Positions 21,462 through 32,987 of a stretch of 64,000 bases of DNA are shown in pieces. The notes beneath the pieces are model-generated. The model was given only the letters and a program-made list of their open reading frames with translations. It was not told the DNA's origin and did no database searches. This stretch comes from Garcia nutans (Eukaryota > Streptophyta > Magnoliopsida > Malpighiales > Euphorbiaceae). Each line of letters opens with the position of its first letter. The first letter of the stretch is position 1. Both the position numbers and the translations under genes were made by a program. The DNA lies in the NCBI GenBank assembly GCA_947685225.1, contig CANTUV010000053.1, positions 10,959,501-11,023,500 on the forward strand. The letters run 5' to 3'.

Positions 21462-21582
21462 GGGTGTGATCATACCAGCACTAACGCACCGGATCCCATC
21501 ATAACTCTGAAGTTAAACGTGCTTGGGCGAGAGTAGTACTGAGATGGGTGACCTCTTGGCAAGTCCTTGTGTTGCACCCCCT
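21462..21582 (+). rRNA. 5S rRNA: 5S rRNA gene, copy 51 (121 nt)
   Basis: One extra C in the 3' C-run; C6T, G41T, C47T, G99C, C107T. T at -1. Confidence 0.93.
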
Positions 21583-21889
21583 ATCATTTTTCTTTTTTCG
21601 AAAATATTTTTTTTATCAACCACGATCATTTGCAGTTTGGGGCCGGCGGATTAATAAATCATTTGTTGGCCTTTTAGAGCAACGCGAGTAATATCGCCGA
21701 TATAGCGTCGCTTAGCTCGTTTGCCCGAATCAGTATATTTCTGCAGCAGATTTGAGAGCGGTGGTGCTTGGGCGAGCTTAGGATGGCATCGTAGGAAGAC
21801 GGACGAATGAGAAAGAGAATAGGCAAGCGCCATTTTCAGCAAAGCAATGAGAGCGAGAGAATAAATTAAATTTTATGGCAGCGCATGAC

Positions 21890-22009
21890 GGGTGCGATCA
21901 TACCAGCACTAACGCACCGGATCCCATCAGAACTCCGAAGTTAAACGTGCTTGGGCGAGAGTAGTACTGAGATGGGTGACTTCTTGGGAAGTCCTCGTGT
22001 TGCACCCCT
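21890..22009 (+). rRNA. 5S rRNA: 5S rRNA gene, copy 52
   Basis: 120 nt; only C92T (box C). Preceded by TTTTATGGCAGC, as is 24024. Confidence 0.97.
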
Positions 22010-22315
22010 ATCATTTTTCTTTTTTTGAAAATATTTTTTTTATCAACCACGATCCTTCGCAGTTTGGGCCGGCGGACTAATAAATCATTTGTTGGCCTTT
22101 TAGAGCAACGCGAGTAATATCGCTGATATGGCGTCGCTTGGCTCGTTTGCCCGAATCAGTCTCTCTCTGTAGTATATTTGAGAGCGTTGGTGCGTGGGCG
22201 AGCTTAGGATGGCATCGTTGGAAGAGGGACGAATGAGAAAGAGAATAGGCAAGGGCCATTCTCAGCGAAGCAGTGAGAGGGAGAGAATAAATTAAATTTT
22301 CTGGCATCGCATTAC

Positions 22316-22435
22316 GGGTGCGATCATATCAGCACTAACGCACCGGATCCCATCAGAACTCCGAAGTCAAACGTGCTTGGGCGAGAGTAGTACTGAGATG
22401 GGTGACCTCTTGGGAAGTCCTTGTGTTGCACACCT
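22316..22435 (+). rRNA. 5S rRNA: 5S rRNA gene, copy 53
   Basis: 120 nt; C14T, T53C, C107T, C117A. First of four identical genes spaced 2135 nt (24451, 26586, 28721). Confidence 0.96.
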
Positions 22436-22742
22436 ATCATTTTTATTTTTTCGAAAATATTTTTTTTATCTACCACGATCATTTGCAGTTTGGGGCCGGC
22501 GGACTAATAAATCATTTGTTGGCCTTTTAGAGCAACGCGAGTAATATCGCCGATATGGCGTCGCTTAGCTCGTTTGCCCGAATCAGTATCTTTCTGCAGC
22601 AGATTTGAGTGCGGTGGTGCTTGGGCGAGCTTAGGATGGCATCGTAGGAAGACGGACGAATGAGAAAGAGAATAGGCAAGCGCCATTCTCAGCGAAGCAG
22701 TGAGAAGGAGTGAATAAATTAAATTTTCTGGCAGCTCATGAT

Positions 22743-22862
22743 GGGTGCGATCATACCAGCACTAACGCACCGGATCCCATCAGAACTCCGAAGTCAAAAG
22801 TGCTTGGGCGAGAGTAGTACTGAGATGGGTGACCTCTTGGGAAGTCCTTGTGTTGCACACCT
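22743..22862 (+). rRNA. 5S rRNA: 5S rRNA gene, copy 54
   Basis: 120 nt; T53C, C57A, C107T, C117A. T at -1; preceded by GAGAAGGAGTGAATA. Confidence 0.96.
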
Positions 22863-23169
22863 ATCATTTTTATTTTTTCAAAAATATTTTTTTTATCTAC
22901 CACGATCATTTGCAGTTTGGGGCCGGCGGACTAATAAATCATTTGTTGGCCTTTTAGAGCAACGTGAGTAATATCGCTGATATGGCGTCGCTTGGCTCGT
23001 TTGCCCGAATCAGTCTCTCTCTGCAGCAGATTTGAGAGCGTTGGTGCGTGGACGAGCTTAGGATGGCATCGTAGGAAGTGGGACGAATGAGAAAGAGAAT
23101 AGGCAACGGCCATTCTCAGCGTAGCAGTGAGAGGGAGAGAATAAATTAAATTTTCTGGCAGCGCATTAC

Positions 23170-23289
23170 GGGTGCGATCATACCAGCACTAACGCACCGG
23201 ATCCCATCAGAACTCCGAAGTCAAACGTGCTTAGACGAGAGTAGTACTGAGATGGGTGACCTCTTGGAAAGTCCTTGTGTTGCACACCT
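23170..23289 (+). rRNA. 5S rRNA: 5S rRNA gene, copy 55
   Basis: 120 nt; T53C, G64A, G66A, G99A, C107T, C117A. Counterpart of 25732, six units on. Confidence 0.95.
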
Positions 23290-23595
23290 ATCATTTTTCT
23301 TTTTTCGAAAATATTTTTTTATCAACCACGATCATTTGCAGTTTGGGGCCGGCGGACTAATAAATCATTTGTTGGCCTTTTAGAGCAACGCGAGTAATAT
23401 CGCTGATATGGCGTCGCTTGGCTCGTTTGCCCGAATCAGTCTCTCTCTGCAGCATATTTGAGAGTGTTGGTGCGTGGGCGAGCTTAGGATGGCATCGTAG
23501 GAATAGGGACGAATGAGAAAGAGAATAGGCAAGGGCCATTCTCAGCGAAGCAGTAAGAGGGAGAGAATAAATTAAATTTTCTGGCAACACATTAC

Positions 23596-23716
23596 CGGTG
23601 CAATCATACCAGCACTAACGCACCGGATCCCATCAGAAACTCCAAAGTCAAACGTGCTTGGGCGAGAGTAGTACTGAGATGGGTGACCTCTTGGGAAGTC
23701 CTTCTGTTGCACCCCT
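23596..23716 (+). rRNA. 5S rRNA: 5S rRNA gene, copy 56 (121 nt)
   Basis: One extra A after position 43 (CAGAAACTCC); G1C, G7A, G48A, T53C, C107T, G108C. The insertion is shared with 26158. Confidence 0.9.
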
Positions 23717-24023
23717 ATCATTTTTCTTTTTTCGAAAATATTTTTTTTACCAACCACGATCATTTGCAATGTGGGGCCGGCGGACTAATAAATCATTTGT
23801 TGGCCTTTTAGAGCAACGCGAGTAATATCGCCGATATGGCATCGCTTAGCTCGTTTGCCCGAATCAGTATATTTCTGCAGCAGATTTGAGAGCGGTGGTG
23901 CTTGGGCGAGCTTAGGATGGCATCGTAGGACGACGGACGAATGAGAAAGAGAATAGGCAAGCGCCATTCTCAGAGAAGCAATGAGAGGGAGAGAATAAAT
24001 TAAATTTTATGGCAGCGCATGAC

Positions 24024-24143
24024 GGGTGCGATCATACCAGCACTAACGCACCGGATCCCATTAGAACTCCGAAGTTAAACGTGCTTGGGCGAGAGTAGTA
24101 CTGAGATGGGTGACTTCTTGGGAAGTCCTCGTGTTGCACCCCT
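24024..24143 (+). rRNA. 5S rRNA: 5S rRNA gene, copy 57
   Basis: 120 nt; C39T, C92T. Counterpart of copy 52, five units back. Confidence 0.96.
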
Positions 24144-24450
24144 ATCATTTTTCTTTTTTCAAAAATATTTTTTTTATCAACCACGATACTTCGCAGTTTG
24201 GGGCCGGCGGACTAATAAATCATTTGTTGGCCTTTTAGAGCAACGCGAGTAATATCGCCGATATGGCGTCGTTTGGCTCGTTTTCCCGAATCAGTCTCTC
24301 TCTGCAGCAGATTTGAGAGCGTTGGTGCGTGGGCGAGCTTAGGATTGCATCGTAGGAAGAGGGACGAATGAGAAAGAGAATAGGCAAGGGCCATTCTCAG
24401 AGAAGCAGTGAGAGGGAGAGAATAAATTAAATTTTCTGGCATCGCATTAC

Positions 24451-24570
24451 GGGTGCGATCATATCAGCACTAACGCACCGGATCCCATCAGAACTCCGAA
24501 GTCAAACGTGCTTGGGCGAGAGTAGTACTGAGATGGGTGACCTCTTGGGAAGTCCTTGTGTTGCACACCT
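24451..24570 (+). rRNA. 5S rRNA: 5S rRNA gene, copy 58
   Basis: 120 nt; C14T, T53C, C107T, C117A. Second marker of the five-unit repeat. Confidence 0.96.
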
Positions 24571-24877
24571 ATCATTTTTATTTTTTCGAAAATATTTTTT
24601 TTATCTACCACGATCATTTGCAGTTTGGGGCCGGCGGACTAATAAATCATTTGTTGGCCTTTTAGAGCAACGCGAGTAATATCGCCGATATGGCGTCGCT
24701 TAGCTCGTTTGCCCGAATCAGTATCTTTCTGCAGCAGATTTGAGTGCGGTGGTGCTTGGGCGAGCTTAGGATGGCATCGTAGGAAGACGGACGAATGAGA
24801 AAGAGAATAGGCAAGCGCCATTCTCAGCGAAGCAGTGAGAAGGAGTGAATAAATTAAATTTTCTGGCAGCTCATGAT

Positions 24878-24997
24878 GGGTGCGATCATACTAGCACTAA
24901 CGCACCGGATCCCATCAGAACTCCGAAGTTAAACGTGTTTCGGCGAGAGTAGTACTGAGATGGGTGACCTCTTGGGAAGTCCTTGTGTTGCACCCCT
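24878..24997 (+). rRNA. 5S rRNA: 5S rRNA gene, copy 59
   Basis: 120 nt; C15T, C61T, G64C, C107T. T at -1. Confidence 0.96.
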
Positions 24998-25304
24998 ATC
25001 ATTTTTCTTTTTTCGAAAATATTTTTTTTATCAACCACGATCATTTGCAGTTTGGGGCCGGCGGATTAATAAATCATTTGTTGGCCTTTTAGAGCAACGC
25101 GAGTAATATCGCTGATATAGCGTCGCTTAGCTCGTTTGCCCGAATCAGTATATTTCTGCAGCAGATTTGACAGCGGTGGTGCTTGGGCGAGCTTAGGATG
25201 GCATCGTAGGAAGACAGACGAATGAGAAAGAGAATAGGCAAGCGCCATTTTCAGCGAAGCAGTGAGAGGGAGAGAATAAATTAAATTTTCTGGCAGCATA
25301 TGAT

Positions 25305-25424
25305 GGGTGCGATCATACCAGCACTAACGCACCGGATCCCATCAGAACTCCGAAGTTAAACGTGCTTGGGCGAGAGTAGTACTGAGATGGGTGACCTCTT
25401 GGGAAGTCCTCGTGTTGCACCCCT
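25305..25424 (+). rRNA. 5S rRNA: 5S rRNA gene, copy 60 (numbering reference)
   Basis: This is the only copy in which I see no difference from the reference used for numbering: start GGGTGCGATC, box A GTTAAACGTG, box C start GAGATGGGTG, end TTGCACCCCT, and intact six-pair helix I. However, position -1 is T instead of the usual C, so its upstream promoter is atypical. The TATA-like box is at 25275-25286. The unit matches 55564 (offset 30259). Confidence 0.97.
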
Positions 25425-25731
25425 ATCATTTTTCTTTTTTCGAAAATATTTTTTTTATCAACCATGATCCTTCGCATTTTGGGGCCGGCGGACTAAAAAA
25501 TCATCTGTTGGCCTTTTAGAGCAACGCGAGTAATATCGCCGATATGGCATCGCTTGGCTCGTTTGCCCGAATCAGTCTCTCTCTGCAGAAGATTTGAGAG
25601 CGTTGGTGCGTGGACGAGCTTAGGATGGCATCGTAGGAAGAGGGACGAATGAGAAAGAGAATAGGCAAGGGCCATTCTCAGCGTAGCAGTGAGAGGGAGA
25701 GAATAAATTAAATTTTCTGGCAGCGCATTAC

Positions 25732-25851
25732 GGGTGCGATCATACCAGCACTAACGCACCGGATCCCATCAGAACTCCGAAGTCAAACATGCTTAGGCGA
25801 GAGTAGTACTGAGATGGGTGACCTCTTGAAAAGTCCTTGTGTTGCACACCT
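25732..25851 (+). rRNA. 5S rRNA: 5S rRNA gene, copy 61
   Basis: 120 nt; T53C, G58A, G64A, G98A, G99A, C107T, C117A. Its type forms the 5' part of the hybrid gene at 55991. Confidence 0.94.
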
Positions 25852-26157
25852 ATCATTTTTCTTTTTTCGAAAATATTTTTTTATCAACCACGATCATTTG
25901 CAGTTTGGGGCCGGCGGACTAATAAATCATTTGTTGGCCTTTTAGAGCAACGCGAGTAATATCGCTGATATGGCGTCGCTTGGCTCGTTTGCCCGAATCA
26001 GTCTCTCTCTGCAGCAGATTTGAGAGTATTGGATCGTGGGCGAGCTTAGGATGGCATCGTAGGAATAGGGACGAATGATAAAGAGAATAGGCAAGGGCCA
26101 TTCTCAGCGAAGCAGTAAGAGGGAGAGAATAAATTAAATTTTCTGGCAACACATTAC

Positions 26158-26278
26158 CGGTGCAATCATACCAGCACTAACGCACCGGATCCCATCAGAA
26201 ACTCTGAAGTTAAACGTGCTTGGGTGAGAGTAGTACTGAGATGGGTGACCTCTTGGGAAGTCCTTTTGTTGCACCCCT
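26158..26278 (+). rRNA. 5S rRNA: 5S rRNA gene, copy 62 (121 nt)
   Basis: Extra A after position 43, as at 23596; G1C, G7A, C47T, C67T, C107T, G108T. Confidence 0.9.
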
Positions 26279-26585
26279 ATCATTTTTCTTTTTTCGAAAA
26301 TATTTTTTTTATCAACCACGATCATTTGCAATGTGGGGCCGGCGGACTAATAAATCATTTGTTGGCCTTTTAGAGCAACGCGAGTAATATCGCTGATATG
26401 GCATCGCTTGGCTCGTTTGCCCGAATCAGTCTCTCTCTGCAGCAGATTTGAGAGCGTTGGTGCGTGGGCGAGCTTAGGATGGCATCGTAGGAAGAGGGAC
26501 GAATGAGAAAGAGAATAGGCAAGGGCCATTCTCAGCGAAGCAGTGAGAGGGAGAGAATAAATTAAATTTTCTGGCATCGCATTAC

Positions 26586-26705
26586 GGGTGCGATCATATC
26601 AGCACTAACGCACCGGATCCCATCAGAACTCCGAAGTCAAACGTGCTTGGGCGAGAGTAGTACTGAGATGGGTGACCTCTTGGGAAGTCCTTGTGTTGCA
26701 CACCT
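26586..26705 (+). rRNA. 5S rRNA: 5S rRNA gene, copy 63
   Basis: 120 nt; C14T, T53C, C107T, C117A. Third marker of the five-unit repeat. Confidence 0.96.
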
Positions 26706-27012
26706 ATCATTTTTATTTTTTCGAAAATATTTTTTTTATCTACCACGATCATTTGCAGTTTGGGGCCGGCGGACTAATAAATCATTTGTTGGCCTTTTAG
26801 AGCAACGCGAGTAATATCGCCGATATGGCGTCGCTTAGCTTGTTTGCCCGAATCAGTATCTTTCTGCAGCAGATTTGAGTGCGGTGGTGCTTAGGCGAGC
26901 TTAGGATGGCATCGTAGGAAGACGGACGAATGAGAAAGAGAATAGGCAAGCGCCATTCTCAGCGAAGCAGTGAGAAGGAGTGAATAAATTAAATTTTCTG
27001 GCAGCTCATGAT

Positions 27013-27132
27013 GGGTGCGATCATACCAGCACTAAAGCACCGGATCCCATCAGAACTCCGAAGTTAAACGTGCTTGGGCGAGAGTAGTACTGAGATGGGT
27101 GACCTCTTCGGAAGTCCTCGTGTTGCACCCCT
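27013..27132 (+). rRNA. 5S rRNA: 5S rRNA gene, copy 64
   Basis: 120 nt; C24A, G97C; T at -1. Same gene at 29149. Confidence 0.96.
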
Positions 27133-27439
27133 ATCATTTTTCTTTTTTCGAAAATATTTTTTTTATCTACCACGATCATTTGCAGTTTGGGGCCGGCGGA
27201 CTAATAAATCATTTGTTGGCCTTTTAGAGCAACGCGAGTAATATCGCCGATATGGCGTCGCTTAGCTCGTTTGCCCGAATCAATATCTTTCTGCAGCAGA
27301 TTTGAGTGCGGTGGTGCTTGGGCGAGCTTAGGATGGCATCGTAGGAAGATGGACGAATGAGAAAGAGAATAGGCAAGCGCCATTCTCAGCGAAGCAGTGA
27401 GAAGGAGTGAATAAATTAAATTTTCTGGCAGCTCATGAT

Positions 27440-27559
27440 GGGTGCGATCATACCAGCACTAACGCACCGGATCCCATCAGAACTCCGAAGTTAAACGTGC
27501 TTGGGCGAGAGTAGTACTGAGATGGCTGACCTCTTGGGAAGTCCTCGTGTTGCACCCCT
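27440..27559 (+). rRNA. 5S rRNA: 5S rRNA gene, copy 65
   Basis: 120 nt; only G87C (box C); T at -1. The following spacer has AATAACGCC in place of AATATCGCC. Confidence 0.96.
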
Positions 27560-27866
27560 ATCATTTTTCTTTTTTCAAAAATATTTTTTTTATCAACAAC
27601 GATCATTTGCAGTTTGGGGCCGGCGGACTAATAAATCATTTGTTAGCCATTTAGAGCAACGCTAGTAATAACGCCGATATGGCGTCGCTTAGCTCATTTG
27701 CCCAAATCAGTATCTTTCTGCAGCAGATTTGAGAGCGTTTGTGCATGTGCGAGCTTAGGATGGCATCATAGGAAGAGGGACGAATGAGAAAGAGAATAGG
27801 CAAGGGCCATTCTTAGCGAAGAAGTGAGAGAGAGAGAATAAATTAAATTTTCTGGCAACGCATTAC

Positions 27867-27986
27867 GGGTGCGATCATACCAGCACTAACGCACCGGATC
27901 CCATCAGAACTCCGAAGTCAAACGTGCTCGGGCGAGAGTAGTACTGAGATGGATGACCTCTTGGGAAGTCCTGGTGTTGCACACCT
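27867..27986 (+). rRNA. 5S rRNA: 5S rRNA gene, copy 66
   Basis: 120 nt; T53C, T63C, G87A, C107G, C117A. Counterpart of 29577. Confidence 0.95.
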
Positions 27987-28293
27987 ATCATTTTTCTTTT
28001 TTCAAAAATATTTTTTTTATCAACCACGATCATTTGCAATTTTGGGCCTGCGGAATAATAAATCATTTGTTGGCCTTTTAGAGCAACGCGAGTAAAATCG
28101 CCGATATGGCGTCGCTTAGCTCGTTTGCCCGAATCAGTATCTTTCTGCAGCAGATTTGAGAGCGGTGGTGCTTGGGCGAGCTTAGGATGGCATCGTAGGA
28201 AGACGGACGAATGAGAAAGAGAATAGGCAAGCGCCATTCTCAGCGAAGCAGTGAGAGGGAGAGAATAAATTAAATTTTCTGGCAGCGCATGAC

Positions 28294-28413
28294 GGGTGCG
28301 ATCATACCAGCACTAACGCACCGGATCCCATCAGAACTCCGAAGTTAAACGTGCTTGGGCGGGAGTAGTACTGAGATCGGTGACCTCTTGGGAAGTCCTC
28401 TTGTTGCACCCCT
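28294..28413 (+). rRNA. 5S rRNA: 5S rRNA gene, copy 67
   Basis: 120 nt; A69G, G85C, G108T. Counterpart of 30004. Confidence 0.95.
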
Positions 28414-28720
28414 ATCATTTTTCTTTTTTTGAAAATATTTTTTTTATCAACCACGATCCTTCGCAGTTTGGGGCCGGCGGACTAATAAATCATTTGTTGG
28501 CCTTTTAGAGCAACGCGAGTAATATCGCCGATATGGCGTCGCTTAGCTCGTTTGCCCGAATCAGTATTTTTCTGCAGTAGATTTGAGTGCGGTGGTGCTT
28601 GGGCGAGCTTAGGATGGCATCGTAGGAAGACGGACGAATGAGAAAGAGAATAGGCAAGCGCCATTCTCAGCAAAGCAGTGAGTGGGAGAGAATAAATTAA
28701 ATTTTCTGGCATCGCATTAC

Positions 28721-28840
28721 GGGTGCGATCATATCAGCACTAACGCACCGGATCCCATCAGAACTCCGAAGTCAAACGTGCTTGGGCGAGAGTAGTACTG
28801 AGATGGGTGACCTCTTGGGAAGTCCTTGTGTTGCACACCT
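28721..28840 (+). rRNA. 5S rRNA: 5S rRNA gene, copy 68
   Basis: 120 nt; C14T, T53C, C107T, C117A. Fourth marker of the five-unit repeat. Confidence 0.96.
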
Positions 28841-29148
28841 ATCATTTTTATTTTTTCGAAAATATTTTTTTTTATCTACCACGATCATTTGCAGTTTGGG
28901 GCCGGCGGACTAATAAATCATTTGTTGGCCTTTTAGAGCAACGCGAGTAATATCGCCGATATGGCGTCGCTTAGCTTGTTTGCCCGAATCAGTATCTTTC
29001 TGCAGCAGATTTGAGTGCGGTGGAGCTTGGGCGAGCTTAGGATGGCATCGTAGGAAGACGGACGAATGAGAAAGAGAATAGGCAAGCGCCATTCTCAGCG
29101 AAGCAGTGAGAAGGAGTGAATAAATTAAATTTTCTGGCAGCTCATGAT

Positions 29149-29268
29149 GGGTGCGATCATACCAGCACTAAAGCACCGGATCCCATCAGAACTCCGAAGT
29201 TAAACGTGCTTGGGCGAGAGTAGTACTGAGATGGGTGACCTCTTCGGAAGTCCTCGTGTTGCACCCCT
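29149..29268 (+). rRNA. 5S rRNA: 5S rRNA gene, copy 69
   Basis: 120 nt; C24A, G97C; T at -1. Identical to 27013. Confidence 0.96.
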
Positions 29269-29576
29269 ACCATTTTTCTTTTTTCAAAAATATTTTTTTT
29301 TATCAACAACGATCATTTGCAGTTTGGAGCCGGCGGACTAATAAATCATTTGTTAGTCATTTAGAGCAACGCGAGTAATAACGCCGATATGGCGTCGCTT
29401 AGCTCATTTGCCCAAATCAGTATCTTTCTGCAGCAGATTTGAGAGCGTTTGTGCATGTGCGAGCTTAGGATGGCATCATAGGAAGAGGGACGAATGAGAA
29501 AGAGAATAGGCAAGGGCCATTCTTAGCGAAGCAGTGAGAGGGAGAGAATAAATTAAATTTTCTGGCAGCGCATTAC

Positions 29577-29696
29577 GGGTGCGATCATACCAGCACTAAC
29601 GCACCGGATCCCATCAGAACTCCGAAGTCAAACGTGCTCGGGCGAGAGTAGTACTGAGATGGGTGACCTCTTGGGAAGTCCTGGTGTTGCACACCT
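29577..29696 (+). rRNA. 5S rRNA: 5S rRNA gene, copy 70
   Basis: 120 nt; T53C, T63C, C107G, C117A. Confidence 0.96.
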
Positions 29697-30003
29697 ATCA
29701 TTTTTCTTTTTTCGAAAATATTTTTTTTATCAACCACGATCATTTGCAATTTTGGGCCTGCAGAATAATAAATCATTTGTTTGCCTTTTAGAGCAACGCG
29801 AGTAAAATCGCCGATATGGCGTCGCTTAGCTCGTTTGCCCGAATCAGTATCTTTCTGCAGCAGATTTGAGAGCGGTGGTGCTTGGGCGAGCTTAGGATGG
29901 CATCGTAGGAAGACGGACGAATGAGAAAGAGAATAGGCAAGCGCCATTCTCAGCGAAGCAGTGAGAGGGAGAGCATAAATTAAATTTTCTGGCAGCGCAT
30001 GAT

Positions 30004-30123
30004 GAGTGCGATCATACCAGCACTAACGCACCGGATCCCATCAGAACTCCGAAGATAAACGTGCTTGGGCGGGAGTAGTATTGAGATGGGTGACCTCTTG
30101 GGAAGTCCTCTTGTTGCACCCCT
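30004..30123 (+). rRNA. 5S rRNA: 5S rRNA gene, copy 71
   Basis: 120 nt; G2A, T52A, A69G, C78T, G108T; T at -1. Confidence 0.94.
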
Positions 30124-30430
30124 ATCATTTTTCTTTTTTTGAAAATATTTTTTTTATCAACCACGATCCTTCGCAGTTTGGGGCCGGCGGACTAATAAAT
30201 CATTTGTTGGCCTTTTAGAGCAACGCGAGTAATATCGCCGATATGGCGTCGCTTAGCTCGTTTGCCCAAATCAGTATCTTTCTGCAGTAGATTTGAGTGC
30301 GGTGGTGCTTGGGCGAGCTTAGGATGGCATCGTAGGAAGACGGACGAATGAGAAAGAGAATAGGCAAGCGCCATTCTCAGCAAAGCAGTGAGAAGGAGTG
30401 AATAAATTAAATTTTCTGGCAACGCATGAT

Positions 30431-30550
30431 GGGTGCGATCATACCAGCACTAACGCACCGGATCCCATCAGAACTCCGAAGTTAAACGTGCTTAGGCGAG
30501 AGTAGTACTGAGATGGGTGACCTCTTTGGAAGTCCTCGTGTTGCACCCCT
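30431..30550 (+). rRNA. 5S rRNA: 5S rRNA gene, copy 72
   Basis: 120 nt; G64A, G97T; T at -1. Confidence 0.96.
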
Positions 30551-30857
30551 ATCATTTTTCTTTTTTCAAAAATATTTTTTTTATCAACAACGATCATTTG
30601 CAGTTTGGGGCCGGCGGACTAATAAATCATTTGTTAGCCATTTAGAGCAACGCGAGTAATAACGCCGATATGGCGTCGCATAGCTCATTTGCCCAAATCA
30701 GTATCTTTCTGCAGCAGATTTGAGAGCGTTTGTGCGTGTACGAGCTTAGGATGGCATCATAGGAAGAGGGACGAATGAGAAAGAGAATAGGCAAGGGCCA
30801 TTCTCAGCGAAGCAGTGAGAGGGAGAGAATAAATTAAATTTTCTGGCAGCGCATTAC

Positions 30858-30977
30858 GGGTGCGATCATACCAGCACTAACGCACCGGATCCCATCAGAA
30901 CTCCGAAGTCAAACGTGCTTGGGCGAGAGTAGTACTGAGATGGGTGACCTCTTGGGAAGTCCTGGTGTTGCACACCT
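30858..30977 (+). rRNA. 5S rRNA: 5S rRNA gene, copy 73
   Basis: 120 nt; T53C, C107G, C117A. Confidence 0.96.
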
Positions 30978-31284
30978 ATCATTTTTCTTTTTTAGAAAAT
31001 ATTTTTTTTATCAACCACGATCATTTGCAATTTTGGGCCTGCGGAATAATAAATCATTTGTTGGCCTTTTAGAGCAACGCGAGTAAAATCGCCGATATGG
31101 CGTCGCTTAGCTCGTTTGCCCGAATCAGTATCTTTCTGCAGCAGATTTGAGAGCGGTGGTGCTTGGGCGAGCTTAGGATGGCATCGTAGGAAGACGGACG
31201 AATGAGAAAGAGAATAGGCAAGCGCCATTCTCAGCGAAGCAGTGAGAGGGAGAGAATAAATTAAATTTTCTGGCAGCGCATGAC

Positions 31285-31404
31285 GGGTGCGATCATACCA
31301 GCACTAACGCACCGGATCGCATCAGAACTCCGAAGTCAAACGTGCTTGGGCGAGAGTAGTACTGAGATGGGTGACCTCTTGGAAAGTCCTGGTGTTGCAC
31401 ACCT
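31285..31404 (+). rRNA. 5S rRNA: 5S rRNA gene, copy 74
   Basis: 120 nt; C35G, T53C, G99A, C107G, C117A. Close to 34262. Confidence 0.95.
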
Positions 31405-31711
31405 ATCATTTTTCTTTTTTCGAAAATATTTTTTTTATCAACCACGATCATTTGCAGTTTTGGGCATGCGGAATAATAAATCATTTGTTGGCCTTTTAGA
31501 GCAACGCGAGTAAAATCGCCGATATGGCGTCGCTTAGCTCGTTTGCCCGAATCAGTATCTTTCTGCAGCAGATTTGAGAGTGGTGGTGCTTGGGCGAGCT
31601 TAGGATGGCATCGTAGGAAGACGGACGAATGAGAAAGAGAATAGGCAAGCGCCATTCTCAGCGAAGCAGTGAGAGGGAGAGAATAAATTAAATTTTCTGG
31701 CAGCGCATTAC

Positions 31712-31831
31712 GGGTTCGATCATACCAGCACTAACGCACCGGATCCCATCAGAACTCCGAAGTTAAACGCGCTTGGGAGAGAGTAGTACTGTGATGGTTG
31801 ACCTTTTGGGAAGTCCTCGTGTTGCACCCCT
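31712..31831 (+). rRNA. 5S rRNA: 5S rRNA gene, copy 75
   Basis: 120 nt; G5T, T59C, C67A, A81T, G87T, C94T. Confidence 0.94.
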
Positions 31832-32138
31832 ATCATTTTTCTTTTTTCGAAAATATTTTTTTTATCAACAACGATCCTTCTCAGTTTGGGGCCGGCGGAC
31901 TAATAAATCATTTGTTAGCCATTTAGAGCAACGCGAGTAATATCGCCGATATGGCGTCGCTTGGCTCGTTTGCCCGAATCAGTCTCTCTCTGCAGCATAT
32001 TTGAGAGCGTTGTTGTGTGGGCGAGCTTTGGATGGCATCGTAGGAAGAGGGACGAATGAGAAAGAGAATAGGCAAGGGCCATTCTCAGCGAAGCAGTTAG
32101 AGGTAGAGAATAAATTAAATTTTCTGGCAGTGCATGAC

Positions 32139-32257
32139 GGGTGCGATCAAACCAGCACTAACGCACCGGAGACCATCAGAACTCCGAAGTTAAAAGTGCT
32201 TGGGCGAGAGTAGTACTGAGATGGGTGACCTCTTGGGAAGTCCTTGTGTTGCACCCT
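32139..32257 (+). rRNA. 5S rRNA: 5S rRNA gene, copy 76 (119 nt)
   Basis: One C lost in the 3' C-run; T12A, T33G, C34A, C57A, C107T. T33G and C34A are shared with copy 1. Confidence 0.92.
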
Positions 32258-32564
32258 ATCATTTTTCTTTTTTCGAAAATATTTTTTTTATCAACCACGA
32301 TCATTTGCGGTGTGGGGCCGGCGGACTAATAAATCATTTGTTGGCCTTTTAGAGCAACGCGAGTAATATTGCCGATATGGCGTCGCTTGGCTCGTTTGCC
32401 CGAATCAGTATCTTTCTGCAGCAGATTTAAGAGCGGTGGTGCTTGGGCGAGCTTAGGATGGCATCGTAGGAAGACGGACGAATGAGAAAGAGAATAGGCA
32501 AGCGCCATTCTCAATGAAGCAGTGAGGGGGAGAGAATAAATTAAATTTTCTGGCAGCGCATGAC

Positions 32565-32684
32565 GGGTGCGATCATACCAGCACTAACACACTGGATCCC
32601 ATCAGAACTCCGAAGTTAAACGTGCTTCGGCGAGAGTAGTACTGAGATGGGTGACCTCTTGTGAAGTCCTCGTGTTGCACTCCT
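32565..32684 (+). rRNA. 5S rRNA: 5S rRNA gene, copy 77
   Basis: 120 nt; G25A, C29T, G64C, G98T, C117T. C117T leaves a G-U wobble with G2. Confidence 0.95.
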
Positions 32685-32987
32685 ATCATTTTTTTTTCGA
32701 AAATATTTTTTTTATCAACCGCGATCTTTCGCAGTTTGGGGCCGGCGGACTAATAAATCATTTGTTGGCCTTTTAGAGCAACGCGAGTAATATCGCCAAT
32801 ATGGCGTCGCTTGGCTCGTTTGCCCGAATTAGTCTCTCTCTGCAGCAGATTTGAGAGCGTTGGTGCGTGGGCGAGCTTTGGATGGCATCGTAGAAATAGG
32901 GACGAATGAGAAAGAGAATAGGCAAGGGCCATTCTCAGCGAAGCAGTGAGAGGGAGAGAATAAATTAAATTTCATGCAGCGCATTAC

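Larger units (their letters stand above)
22316..29268 (+). repeat. Five-unit higher-order repeat, four marked copies
   Basis: Two-unit markers start at 22316, 24451, 26586 and 28721, exactly 2135 nt apart. Each has GGCATCGCATTAC upstream, C14T in the gene, ATCTACCACG in the spacer and a following unit preceded by GAGAAGGAGTGAATA and T at -1. The units between the markers are less alike. Confidence 0.8.
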
